From contig JAPORR010000112.1 of assembly GCA_026710105.1 (NCBI GenBank), positions 1 to 53,432 of the forward strand: 53,432 nt of DNA, read 5' to 3'. Source of the DNA: Alphaproteobacteria bacterium (GTDB taxonomy: Bacteria > Pseudomonadota > Alphaproteobacteria > Bin95). The translations under genes and the position numbers were made by a program. Position 1 is the stretch's first letter. The number at the start of each line of letters is the position of its first letter. The notes beneath the pieces are model-generated. The model did not search any database, had not been told where the DNA came from, and saw only the letters and a list, made by a program, of their open reading frames with translations. This document shows, in pieces, positions 20,559-30,035 of this stretch.

Positions 20559-21236
20559 TCAATAAGCGCGGACCAGTCCGATTAGCCGACCCTGAACCTG
20601 TACCCGATCCGGCTCGTAGTCCTGCGCCGGATAGGCGTCGTTCGCGGCTTCTAGCACGATGCGGCCGTCCGCCGGGCGCCAGATCTTCAGGGTGGCTTCC
20701 TCGGAATCGACCAGCGCAACTACGATAGCACCGTTTTCGGCCGCCTCGCATTCCTGGATGATGACCGTGTCACCATCCATGATGCCGGCATTCACCATCG
20801 AGTCGCCGGCGATTTCGAGCGCATAATGGCGCCCGCCACCGATCATACTCTGCGGTACGGCGACCGTGCTGTCGGGATCACGCAACGCCTCGATCGGTGT
20901 GCCGGCGGCAATGCGCCCGTAGAGCGGGAGTTCATTTTGCACCGTATCGACAGGGTCCAGCCGCCGGCGAAAGCCGCGAAAAGCCGACCGCCCGATCCAG
21001 TTCCGGTCGTCATAGGCCTCTGCCTCCGGCAAACGAGCGATTTCGAGCGCCCGGGCACGGTTCGGAAACCGGCGGATGAACCCTCGCTCCTCCAGCGCCA
21101 TTACCAGGCGGTGAACGCCCGATTTGGACTTGAGCCCGAGCGCATCCTTCATTTCGTCGAAGGAAGGCGACACACCGTCCTTAGAGATCTGCTGCGAGAT
21201 GAACAGCAGCAATTGGTTCTGTTTTTTCGTCAGCAT
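20559..21236 (-). CDS. lexA: LexA repressor
   Basis: MLTKKQNQLLLFISQQISKDGVSPSFDEMKDALGLKSKSGVHRLVMALEERGFIRR; peptidase part with IAGDSMVNAGIMDGDTVIIQ. Confidence 0.96.
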   Translation of the reverse strand: MLTKKQNQLLLFISQQISKDGVSPSFDEMKDALGLKSKSGVHRLVMALEERGFIRRFPNRARALEIARLPEAEAYDDRNWIGRSAFRGFRRRLDPVDTVQNELPLYGRIAAGTPIEALRDPDSTVAVPQSMIGGGRHYALEIAGDSMVNAGIMDGDTVIIQECEAAENGAIVVALVDSEEATLKIWRPADGRIVLEAANDAYPAQDYEPDRVQVQGRLIGLVRAY

Positions 21237-21289
21237 GCCACTATTCTCTCCCACAATGTTCCTTATACGAACCAGGTTTTCACTTTCTT

Positions 21290-21304
21290 GTTCTATATTA
21301 GTTC
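21290..21304 (+). promoter_or_regulatory. alphaproteobacterial SOS/LexA box GTTC-N7-GTTC
   Basis: gttc tatatta gttc, exact match to the direct-repeat consensus, 54 bp upstream of the lexA ATG (21236). Confidence 0.8.
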
Positions 21305-21459
21305 GAAATCTGCGTCAAGCAGAATTGCAGGCACCGGCGGCAGGCAGTGCAAAGCGCGAAGGCCTGGCAAAACCGTTGCATAGGTTCGGATACCTTTACG
21401 GCGAGGGGGAGGGGGTGCCGGCTTGTTCGCGAACGCTTATCCCACTATAGGCAAGGCTT

Positions 21460-21960
21460 ATGGCGATCTACTATTACCGGCCCGCCTATGTGGCGCTGGC
21501 CTTGGCCACCGGGCTGGCCCTGTCGGCCCTGCTGGCGCTGCTCGTCGACGGCTTGGCGGCGGGCAAGTCGGGGCCACCACTGGCAATGGCGGCGCTGCTG
21601 GCGGTAGTCCTCGGCGGTATCGCCTGCTATGCGGTCTGGATCATATGCCACGCGCATCTGCCAGCGGTCGTGTTCGACAAGACCGGTATCGCCTTCCCGA
21701 TCTTCGGCATCGCACAGCGCGACTGGTCCGCGATCCGCGCGATCCGCCAACAATCGCTGCTCAGCCGCAACGAACTGATTGTCTATTTCGAGCCACCGGC
21801 CCCTGTCTTCCCCTGGGTCGTGGCCGCGTTCGGCGGATTCTGGCGCAGCCGCAAGGCAAGCCATCTCCGCTTCAACATGAAACGGATGAATTGCGGCCGT
21901 GACAGCCTCGACTACGCACTTCGGGAATACCCGCCGCTGGAATTGCGCAGCAGCAGATAA
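21460..21960 (+). CDS. membrane protein of unknown function
   Basis: Two N-terminal TM segments (YVALALATGLALSALLALLVDG; MAALLAVVLGGIACYAVWIIC) followed by a PH-like soluble region. Confidence 0.65.
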   Translation: MAIYYYRPAYVALALATGLALSALLALLVDGLAAGKSGPPLAMAALLAVVLGGIACYAVWIICHAHLPAVVFDKTGIAFPIFGIAQRDWSAIRAIRQQSLLSRNELIVYFEPPAPVFPWVVAAFGGFWRSRKASHLRFNMKRMNCGRDSLDYALREYPPLELRSSR

Positions 21961-22047
21961 CATCGGCTGTTCGCTGACAAGGAGCGCCGGTATGGGGTCT
22001 GTCGGCCCAGGGCCCTCATGCGTCAATCCTTCGCCGGGTGCTGGAAG

Positions 22048-23007
22048 CTACCCTGCCGCAAGCTGTCTCTCGCGCAGATAGACATAAATGCCGGAGCCGG
22101 CGATGAGCGCGCAGCCGAGCAGCACCCAACGGTCCGGCAAGTGGTCGAACACCAGCCAGCCGAGCACGATGGCGGAAGGAAGTGCAACATATTCAAAGGG
22201 CGCCAGTGTCGCGGCGTTGGCTAGCCTGTAGGCCTGGGTCAACGCATAGGCGATAAAGCCGGAAAGGCCACCCAAAAGCACCAAGAGCAACCAGTGCCCC
22301 AGCGTTGGCCACACCCAGGCACGAAACAGAAACAACCAAGTCTTGTTTTCCGTGTCTGCCGCGAAGCGGCCATCACCGGCGGCGATGAAGAAACCGAGGC
22401 TGACAAGAATGAACATGCCTTGGATATAAGCTGCCATGGCCGAGGCTGGCGCGCTCGCCCGGAGCTTTCGGGTCAGGATCTGCATAGTGGCATAGGCCAG
22501 CGCCGCCACAACGGGCAGCAGCAGGGTCAGCCGGTCAGGGGCATGTTCGAGCTCGCCCGTTCCGGGCCGGAGCATGATCAAAACGCCGACGAACCCGACC
22601 GCAACAGCGGAAAACCGCCTGATGCCTACCTTCTCGCCGAGAAAGGGGATGGAGAGCAAGGTGATGAGCAACGGGGCAACAAAGAAAAGCGCCGTTGCGT
22701 CGGCGAGCGGAATCGCCGCAATGGCACCGAAGAAGGCTAGGTTCGCCACGACCATGCAGAGCCCCCGCGCGATATGGGCGGCCGGGCGCCCCGTGCGAAG
22801 CGCCCGCAAGCCGCCTTCAAAGCGCAGCACCGTGAGGCTAAATAACAGTGCCACTACTGCGCGTACGAACACGATCTCATGCAGCGGGTAACAGTCCGAC
22901 AGCGCCTTGACGATGGAGTCGTTGACGGTGATAACGATCATGCCAAGGCAGACAAGGGCAATACCCCGGCGGGGATGATTCGCCGGTCGAAACGCGCTGC
23001 CTGCCAT
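22048..23007 (-). CDS. DMT-family (EamA) transporter
   Basis: About ten TM segments; EamA-like KALSDCYPLHEIVFVRAVVALLFSL, PFLGEKVGIRRFSAVAVGFVGVLIMLRPG, APFEYVALPSAIVLGWLVF. Confidence 0.85.
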   Translation of the reverse strand: MAGSAFRPANHPRRGIALVCLGMIVITVNDSIVKALSDCYPLHEIVFVRAVVALLFSLTVLRFEGGLRALRTGRPAAHIARGLCMVVANLAFFGAIAAIPLADATALFFVAPLLITLLSIPFLGEKVGIRRFSAVAVGFVGVLIMLRPGTGELEHAPDRLTLLLPVVAALAYATMQILTRKLRASAPASAMAAYIQGMFILVSLGFFIAAGDGRFAADTENKTWLFLFRAWVWPTLGHWLLLVLLGGLSGFIAYALTQAYRLANAATLAPFEYVALPSAIVLGWLVFDHLPDRWVLLGCALIAGSGIYVYLRERQLAAG

Positions 23008-23123
23008 TGGGAAGTCCTCGAATCCCGAGCGGAGGCCACCGTCCGGTGGAGAGAAGCTTAAGAATATCCGGCCACGGGCGGCAACAGAGAAATTGACTAG
23101 CGTGCGCTTCCGGTCGCGGCAGT

Positions 23124-24107
23124 CTAGTCGATATGCAGCACGACCTTGCCCCAGGTCCGGCGCGAGGCAAGGGCGCGCAATGCGGCCGGCAGGTCGTCGA
23201 GTGCGTAGCGAGCCGAGATGGCGGGTTCAATCTCGCCGCGTGCCAGCATGGCGTAGCATTCCGCCACGACTTCACGGGTATATTCGGGGTGGCTCCTGAA
23301 ATAGCCGCCCCAGATGGCGCCGACGGCCGAAGCGTTTTTCAGCAGCAGGCGATTGGCCGCGATCTCTTGGATAGAGCCGCCAGCGAAGCCGATGATGAGC
23401 GCGCGACCCTCGACCGCAATGACCTTGAGAGCCAGATTGAAGACCTCACCGCCGACAGGATCAAAGATGACATCGGCGCCGCGTCCACCGGTCGCCTCGC
23501 GCACGGCCTCGACCCAGTCCTGCCCGGTGTAGTCGAAGGCAAATTCGGCCCCGTGCCTGCGGCAGACAGCGAGCTTCTCCGCACTACCTGCAAGCGCGAT
23601 GACGCGCGCCCCCCAGGCCTTGCCGATCTGGATCGCCGCAAGTCCGACTCCGCCCGCTCCGGCCGTGACCAGCAGCCACTCCCCAGCTTTGAGACCGCCG
23701 CGCCGGCCGAGCGCGATATGGCCGGTCGGATAGACCACCGGAACACAGGCGGCGAGGTCCATCGCCACACCGTCCGGCACCGGGTTGGCATTCAGGTCGT
23801 TCACCAGCGCATAGTCGGCGAAAGCACCCCAATTGGGTTGCGCGGCGACATGCTGGCCAACCTCCCAGCCAGAGCCAGGTCCTGCCGCCACGACCTCGCC
23901 CGAGAACTCACAGCCGGGTGTGAAGGGAATGGCAGGCTTCACCTGGTATTTGCCCTGGATCATAAGGATGTCGAAGAAGTTGAGCGCGGCTGTATGCACC
24001 TTGACCAGCGCCTCGCCTGGCCCCGGCTCCGGGCGGGCCACAGTTCCAAACACCATATCTTCCGGCTCGCAGAATGTGCTCACCCGCCATGCCCGCATCT
24101 CACCCAT
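23124..24107 (-). CDS. NADPH:quinone oxidoreductase family protein (MDR superfamily)
   Basis: GCEFSGEVVAAG; GEWLLVTAGAGGVGLAAIQIGKAWGARVIALAGS; GADVIFDPVGG. Confidence 0.88.
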   Translation of the reverse strand: MGEMRAWRVSTFCEPEDMVFGTVARPEPGPGEALVKVHTAALNFFDILMIQGKYQVKPAIPFTPGCEFSGEVVAAGPGSGWEVGQHVAAQPNWGAFADYALVNDLNANPVPDGVAMDLAACVPVVYPTGHIALGRRGGLKAGEWLLVTAGAGGVGLAAIQIGKAWGARVIALAGSAEKLAVCRRHGAEFAFDYTGQDWVEAVREATGGRGADVIFDPVGGEVFNLALKVIAVEGRALIIGFAGGSIQEIAANRLLLKNASAVGAIWGGYFRSHPEYTREVVAECYAMLARGEIEPAISARYALDDLPAALRALASRRTWGKVVLHID

Positions 24108-24208
24108 GCATTTAGCTCCCGAGATGTTCCGAAATAATGGGGAATCGATAGCGTCTTTGCGCTCGGCGCGCCAGTTCGGCCGGCGCGGCTTCCAACGGCG
24201 GGGTGAAG

Positions 24209-25564
24209 CTAGCGTGGCCCGCCCTCATCATAAGGATTGGCGGCCGCGCGCAGCAGGATACGGATAGGCACACCCGGCAGGTCGAAATCGCGCCGGAGGC
24301 CGTTGGCAAGATAGCGGACATAAGACTCCGGCACAGCCGAGGGGCGTGAGCCGAAAATTGCCACAGTAGGCGGCCGGCGTTTGATCTGCGCGGCATAGCG
24401 TAGCTTGAGGCGCCTACCCTTAACGATGGGCGGCGGATGCGCCTCCATTGCGTCCCGAAGCCAGCGGTTGAGGGCGCCGGTCGGGATGCGCCGACTCCAG
24501 ATCTCGCGACTCTTGAACGCCGTGCGCATCAGCCGGTCGATGCCCTGCCCGGTAGCCGCAGAAACGGTCAACAGCGGCACATGACGTACTTGCGGTAGGG
24601 AGGCTTCGATCCGGTCCCGTAAGGCACCTAGCGTCTCTGAAGGATCGCGAACGAGGTCCCACTTGTTCGCCGCGATTGCGAGCGCCCTACCCTCCTCTAT
24701 CGTCCGGGCGGCGATGGCAAGGTCCTGACGCTCCAACCCGTCCTTGGCGTCGAGCAGTAGCACGACCGTTTCGGCGAAGCGGATCGCTCGGTCGGTATCC
24801 GCCGCCGAGAGCCGTTCGATCCGGTCCTGCACGCGGGCACGGCGACGCAACCCGGCCGTATCCACCAGGCGCACAGGCCGACCCTTCCAGGTCCAATCAA
24901 CGGCAATGGCATCGCGGGTCACGCCTGGCTCGGGCCCGGTCAATAGGCGGTCCTCACCGAGCAGGCGATTGATGAGCGTCGATTTGCCCACATTTGGCCG
25001 ACCAACAATTGCGAGCCGGAGCAGGCCGTCCGTTTCGTTCCTGTCCCTTTCATCTTTCGCGGCGGATGCGTCGATGAAGGCGGCGAGCGCCTCGTAGAGG
25101 TCTGCCAAACCCTCACCATGCTCCGCCGAAATGGCGACCGGCGCGCCGAAGCCGAGCTCATAGGCCTCGAGTGCCCCTTCCGTGCCGCGCCCGGACTCGG
25201 CCTTGTTAGCCACGAGCACGACCGGCGCGGCGCCCCGCCGCAACCAGGCAGCGAAATGCCGGTCGAGGGCTGTCACGCCGGCCCGCGCATCGACCAGGAA
25301 GAGTGCGGCATCGGCCCCGGCCAGCGCGGCCTCGGTCTGGCGGCGCATGGCCGCCTCAAGGGCGCCGGGCGGCGCATCCTCCAGTCCGGCGGTATCCACG
25401 ACCGTGAATTCCGCACCAGCCAGCGATGCAGCACCCTCACGACGATCACGGGTCACACCCGGTCGGTCGTCGACGATCGCCTCACGTCGGCCGACGAGCC
25501 GGTTGAACAGCGTCGATTTGCCGACATTAGGCCGTCCGACAATGGCGATAACGGCGCCTGTCAT
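24209..25564 (-). CDS. der: ribosome-associated GTPase Der (EngA)
   Basis: Two GTPase domains ([16 protein letters not shown] and [16 protein letters not shown]), C-terminal KH-like domain. Confidence 0.96.
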   Translation of the reverse strand: MTGAVIAIVGRPNVGKSTLFNRLVGRREAIVDDRPGVTRDRREGAASLAGAEFTVVDTAGLEDAPPGALEAAMRRQTEAALAGADAALFLVDARAGVTALDRHFAAWLRRGAAPVVLVANKAESGRGTEGALEAYELGFGAPVAISAEHGEGLADLYEALAAFIDASAAKDERDRNETDGLLRLAIVGRPNVGKSTLINRLLGEDRLLTGPEPGVTRDAIAVDWTWKGRPVRLVDTAGLRRRARVQDRIERLSAADTDRAIRFAETVVLLLDAKDGLERQDLAIAARTIEEGRALAIAANKWDLVRDPSETLGALRDRIEASLPQVRHVPLLTVSAATGQGIDRLMRTAFKSREIWSRRIPTGALNRWLRDAMEAHPPPIVKGRRLKLRYAAQIKRRPPTVAIFGSRPSAVPESYVRYLANGLRRDFDLPGVPIRILLRAAANPYDEGGPR

Positions 25565-25570
25565 GGGCGG

Positions 25571-26890
25571 TCAGCGATAGGCAGTCAGCACGCCGTCGTC
25601 ATCGAGCAACAGCAGCGTCCCCGATGCGACGATGGGCGCCTGGCGGTGGGGCCGACCGGAGTCAAGTGCCCCGGTCTGCCTGCCCGTCCCGGGATCGAGG
25701 AAGACGATCTCGCCATGCGAGCCCGCCAGCACCAGCCGCCCACCGGCCAGTACTGGGCCTGCCCAGTCGATGCGGCCTGTGCGATCCTCCTCGTCCTCAT
25801 AGCGCGCCAGTGGCATGACCCAGCGCACCGCACCAGTCGCGGCCTCCGCCGCCAGAACCTCGCCCCGTTCCGTTAACGCGAACAGATGGGTACCAGCGAG
25901 CCAGGGCATGTGCAGGCCACCGAACTCCCTGCTCCAGATACGCCTACCGGTCCGCATGTCTATAGCGCCGGCGCGCCCGGAATTGCTGAGCGCGAACAAC
26001 CGCCCGTCATGAACGACCGGAGAGGCCTGGACATCAGCCAGCGCAGCGATGAAGTCTGCCCGGCGGGCCGCCGTTAGGTTGTCGGACCAGAGCTCCCGCC
26101 CGTTCTCCACCTTTAGCGCCACAATCTCGCCCGAGGAGTAGGCCGTGACGACTGCGCCCTGCGCGACTGCCGGGCTCGCGCCGCCAAGAAGTGCCGTCTG
26201 CTCCTCGATGGAATCATGCGTCCAAAGAATGCTTCCATCCGCGGCGTCGAGTGCATGGGTCTTATTGTCGAGCGTGGTAACATAGATCCGGTTGTCCCCC
26301 ACTGTCGGCGTGCCGCGAGCCGGGGCCGACAGAGCCTGGCGCCATGCAATGGCCCCAGAGGCGGCATCTATCGCTAGCACTTGGGCATAGCCTGTCGCTG
26401 CGAACACGCGGCCGCCTGCGAAGGCGATACCACCGCCGGAGGCACTTTCCTCGTCCTCGGGCTGGGTCTCCATCGACCATAATTCGCTACCGTCCTGCAA
26501 GCCGAAGGCGCTGACAGTGCCGATAGCGTCCATCGCGTAAACCCGGTCTCCGGCGATGATTGGTTGCGCCGTCGCGCGCTGGCCGTCGCTGGCACCGGCA
26601 CCAATGGTGCGCGACCAGGCAGCCCCGGAAACGGGGCCGAGCGCGAGGTGGCCAGGCGCATGGAAGGGAGCGCCACCGGCCTGCGGCCAGTTCGCATTGG
26701 CGACCGGCCCGGGCAGCGTCATCGGGCGCGCGGCGGCTTCCGGATCACCCCGCAACGCACGATCAAGCGCCAGCACAGCGATGCGCTCACCGGGCAGAGC
26801 CGGGTCTTCGGATTCGCCGAACCAGCCGTCCGATCCGCAGCCCGCCAGCAGGACGGCACCCCCGGCCGCCAGAAGCAGCACCTGTCTCAT
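25571..26890 (-). CDS. bamB: outer-membrane assembly lipoprotein BamB-like (PQQ-type beta-propeller)
   Basis: Lipobox AGGAVLLAGCGSDG; propeller repeats (GDRVYAMDAIGTVSAFGLQDGSELWS..., RVFAATGYAQVLAIDAASGAIAWR...); upstream of der. Confidence 0.85.
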   Translation of the reverse strand: MRQVLLLAAGGAVLLAGCGSDGWFGESEDPALPGERIAVLALDRALRGDPEAAARPMTLPGPVANANWPQAGGAPFHAPGHLALGPVSGAAWSRTIGAGASDGQRATAQPIIAGDRVYAMDAIGTVSAFGLQDGSELWSMETQPEDEESASGGGIAFAGGRVFAATGYAQVLAIDAASGAIAWRQALSAPARGTPTVGDNRIYVTTLDNKTHALDAADGSILWTHDSIEEQTALLGGASPAVAQGAVVTAYSSGEIVALKVENGRELWSDNLTAARRADFIAALADVQASPVVHDGRLFALSNSGRAGAIDMRTGRRIWSREFGGLHMPWLAGTHLFALTERGEVLAAEAATGAVRWVMPLARYEDEEDRTGRIDWAGPVLAGGRLVLAGSHGEIVFLDPGTGRQTGALDSGRPHRQAPIVASGTLLLLDDDGVLTAYR

Positions 26891-27525
26891 GACGCGTCTC
26901 CCAACGCAGCCAGCATTTCTGACGAACGCCGGCGCACGCCGGCAGGGGCATCCGGGTCATCAGCCAACGCCTTGAAGCCTGCGACGGCCGCCGTCGTTTC
27001 GCCGAGGGTGGCCCGCGCCGCCGCAACCGTCTCAGCTGCGGAATAACGCAATGGGCCCGAGAGGCTTTCCAGCACTGTTATCGCCGCCTCCGGGCGGCCG
27101 GCATCCAGCTCGGTCATGCCCTGGAACAGCCGCGCCAGATCGCGATAAACAGGTGCGGCATCTTCATCGGCCGCAAGCGCCGCATAGCCCGCAAGCGCCG
27201 CGCCAGCGTCGCCCTGGCGGGCCAGCATGGCCGCTTCGCCGAACCGCGCCAGCAGCCCAGCCCCGCCGCCCTCGGCGGCCAGCGCGGCGAAGGCCGCCGC
27301 AGCGTCGGCAGGTTCATCCCCGCCCGCCAGCGCCAGCGCTTCTTCCAGGCGCAGGCTCGCCTCAGCGGCAGCCTCCGCTTGCATATGCTTCCAGAGCTGG
27401 AAACCGCCCACCGCCAACACAGCCAGCACCGCTGCCCCGACGACCAGAACGCCATATTTTCGCCAGAGTGCCCTGGCGCGTTCGGCGCGGACTTCCTCGT
27501 CCACTTCACGAAAGATATCGGCCAC
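26887..27525 (-). CDS. tetratricopeptide-repeat membrane protein (YfgM-like)
   Basis: GTG start at 27525 (VADIFREVDEEVRAERARALWRKYGVLVVGAAVLAVLAVGGFQLW); precedes bamB-der. Confidence 0.8.
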   Translation of the reverse strand: MADIFREVDEEVRAERARALWRKYGVLVVGAAVLAVLAVGGFQLWKHMQAEAAAEASLRLEEALALAGGDEPADAAAAFAALAAEGGGAGLLARFGEAAMLARQGDAGAALAGYAALAADEDAAPVYRDLARLFQGMTELDAGRPEAAITVLESLSGPLRYSAAETVAAARATLGETTAAVAGFKALADDPDAPAGVRRRSSEMLAALGDAS

Positions 27526-27682
27526 ACTGCCTCTCCTGGACCGCCGCCGCCTTATAGCTTTCACCTGCCCCTCTGCGCAAACGCCATCAGTTGTCATGGG
27601 TCCGATATATTTCGTCTGGACGCCACCCGGAGTTTCAGGGCAGCATGGCCGCTGCCGTCCAGCAAGGAGGACAGAGGAGACC

Positions 27683-28018
27683 ATGGGAGAGGTCGTCGCG
27701 CTTGAAACCCAACCTCGTCCGGCGAAGCCGGTCTTTTTCGACAAGAGAGAGCTTCGCCATCTGATGAATGTCTACAGCCGACGCGTATCGGCGGGGGACT
27801 GGCGGGATTACGCGATAGACTTCCAGCGAGGCCAGGCGGTGTTTTCGATTTTCCGGCATAGCTCAGAGGCGCCCCTCTACAGGGTGTCCAAGACCGGACG
27901 CAAGGGGCGCTCGGCGACAGAATACTCGGTCAGCGAAGGGCCCCGGCTGCTGAAACGGGGTCAGAATATCCGCGATGTGCTGTCCGTGATCGAACGTCGG
28001 CTCGAACTGGTCACCTGA
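27683..28018 (+). CDS. DUF2794 family protein
   Basis: FDKRELRHLMNVYSRRVSAGDWRDYAIDFQRGQAVFSIFRHSSEAPLYRVSK...; ATG 27683 with AGGAGG-type RBS. Confidence 0.8.
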   Translation: MGEVVALETQPRPAKPVFFDKRELRHLMNVYSRRVSAGDWRDYAIDFQRGQAVFSIFRHSSEAPLYRVSKTGRKGRSATEYSVSEGPRLLKRGQNIRDVLSVIERRLELVT

Positions 28019-28238
28019 CAGTGCACCTGTCGGTCGACTCCCGCGCGATGACAAGGTGCCGGCGTCATGCTTTTATTGTGCAATGGCAGCTGGCGGCACG
28101 GCTAAGGCAGGGATGTGGACGGATAGGCCAGGGCAGCCGCATATCTCGACTGACCGACCATATTTCCACCGGCGCGGCCCGCTTGCGTCGGGCCGTTCTC
28201 AAATGGAAGCTGCAAGGATCTGAAGAGGAGGCCACCCC

Positions 28239-29084
28239 ATGACCGATGCGATCCGGGGGATCGACCACGCCATTATCGGCGTCTGCGATCTAGACGCGGC
28301 GCGTGACCGATTCGAACGCCTCGGCTTCGCCACCGCTCCGCTCGGCAACCATGTCGGCAAGGCTACAGCGAATCACTGCATCATGTTCGCAGACAGTTAT
28401 CTCGAGCTGCTTGGAATCAACGAGCCCGAATATCCCGACACGCTAGGCCTCGACGCATTCCTTGACGCGCGTGGCGAAGGGCTGGTGAAAATTGCCCTCG
28501 GCACGCCAGACGCAGACGCCGCCCGCGCCGCTGTCGAGGCTGGGGGCTTTTCCCCAACTGGCCCGGAAGATCTTGCCCGACCGTTGACCGACCAGCCCGA
28601 TGCGATCGTGCGGTTCCGCAACCTGCAGATCCCGGAAGCGGAGACAGGTGATCTTGGCGTTTTCCTCTGCAGCCACAAGACGCCTGAGCTCATGCGTCCG
28701 CCAGGCTCAACGGATCATGTGAACAGCGCGCGCAATCTTGTCGCGGCCGCGGCCGTCGTTGACGATGTCGAGGCAGTGGCTGGCCCCTGGGCGCGGCTGC
28801 TCGGGCGCCCGGCGGCGCGCGGCGCGCTCGATCTCGGGCGCGGCCATGTTTATCTAGCGACGCCCTCGGGCGCAGCCGGCAGTCCCGGCCCCTATGGACC
28901 ACTGCCGGACCCGATGCCCAAGCGGCCCTTCTATCTAGGCCTCAGAATCCAGGTCGCATCACTCGCAGCGCTAAAAGAGGCGCTTAGCCGCAACGCCGTC
29001 GCATCCGTTGCCGAAACCCCCGGGCGCGTTCTGATCACGCCGGATGACGCCTGCGGTGTACCACTCGAATTCGTGGAAGGTTAG
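28239..29084 (+). CDS. VOC (glyoxalase-like) family protein
   Basis: IRGIDHAIIGVCDLDAARDRFERLGFATAPLGNHVGKATANHCIMFADSYLELLGI typical VOC N-terminal module. Confidence 0.85.
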   Translation: MTDAIRGIDHAIIGVCDLDAARDRFERLGFATAPLGNHVGKATANHCIMFADSYLELLGINEPEYPDTLGLDAFLDARGEGLVKIALGTPDADAARAAVEAGGFSPTGPEDLARPLTDQPDAIVRFRNLQIPEAETGDLGVFLCSHKTPELMRPPGSTDHVNSARNLVAAAAVVDDVEAVAGPWARLLGRPAARGALDLGRGHVYLATPSGAAGSPGPYGPLPDPMPKRPFYLGLRIQVASLAALKEALSRNAVASVAETPGRVLITPDDACGVPLEFVEG

Positions 29085-29391
29085 CTGAAATGCGGCAAGC
29101 TATTCGGGAAATCGGTCTTCGGGGAACTCCTTTGCAAAGGGGCTGGAGGATCTTCGCGAACAGGGCAGGCAGGTCGAAGCCCAGGCTCGCCACGTCCGGA
29201 TACCGCGACACACACACCGAGTCCCGGGACGCGATCTCCCAGTCCGTGAGCCTGCGGATGTGGTTGTGAGACTACATCAGAAGGCCTGGACCGCTCGTGC
29301 GAAGTATAGTCGTGGGCGTAGCGCTTCGAGAGCGATTTGACGGATACGGAAGAGGGCCGGCCGCTGCTTCCGGTGGTTAGGCAGGCTCTGG

Positions 29392-30000
29392 TCAGGCGGA
29401 AGTGGGGCGCGCCTTCATGCGTTCGAACCATGCGGCTACATTCGCGTTTTCCGGCGCGATGTCCTGACCAACCTGCTTGCCGAAGGCGAGGAAACAATAA
29501 AGCAGGATGTCGGCGAGGCTGATTCGGTCGCCGCATAGGAATTGCTTGCCGTCCATAAGACCGTCGAGCCAGGCGATCTTGTCCTGCGCGATCGCCTTGA
29601 GCCCGTCCGAGGCCTCTGGAAGGCAGCGCATACGGCCCTGAAACATCTTCAGCCCCTCGCCGAAGCGGAAGCCGCTGGCGAGCGGCTCGCAGATATTGAG
29701 ATCGACGCGGCGCGTCCACATACGGGTTTCGGCACGCTCTTCCGGCGTCGAGCCGATCAAAGACGAGCCACCCTGTCGGTCTGCCAGATATTCACAGATC
29801 GCGGTGATTTCAGCGATATGGCTGCCGTCGTCGAGCTGCAGGCAGGGGCTCTGGCCGGCCGGGTTTATGGCGAGATAATTGGCCTCCCGGTTGGCACCCT
29901 TGCGGATATCCACCGTCTCCTCAGGCAGTTCGATGCCGGCTTCTGCCATGAACATGCGCACGACATGCGGGTTCGGTCCGATGGATGTGTAGAGTTTCAT
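29392..30000 (-). CDS. glutathione S-transferase family protein
   Basis: MKLYTSIGPNPHVVRMFMAEAGIELPEETVDIRKGANREANYLAINPAGQSPCLQLDDGSHIAEITAICEYLAD. Confidence 0.9.
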   Translation of the reverse strand: MKLYTSIGPNPHVVRMFMAEAGIELPEETVDIRKGANREANYLAINPAGQSPCLQLDDGSHIAEITAICEYLADRQGGSSLIGSTPEERAETRMWTRRVDLNICEPLASGFRFGEGLKMFQGRMRCLPEASDGLKAIAQDKIAWLDGLMDGKQFLCGDRISLADILLYCFLAFGKQVGQDIAPENANVAAWFERMKARPTSA

Positions 30001-30035
30001 GGTGCGTTATCTTCCCTTCCGGTGTCGGATGTCGT

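Noticed and set aside
28175-28195. CGGCCCG-cttgcgt-CGGGCCG hairpin before the VOC gene
   Set aside because: Only a 7-bp stem in GC-rich DNA with no supporting terminator or riboswitch context.
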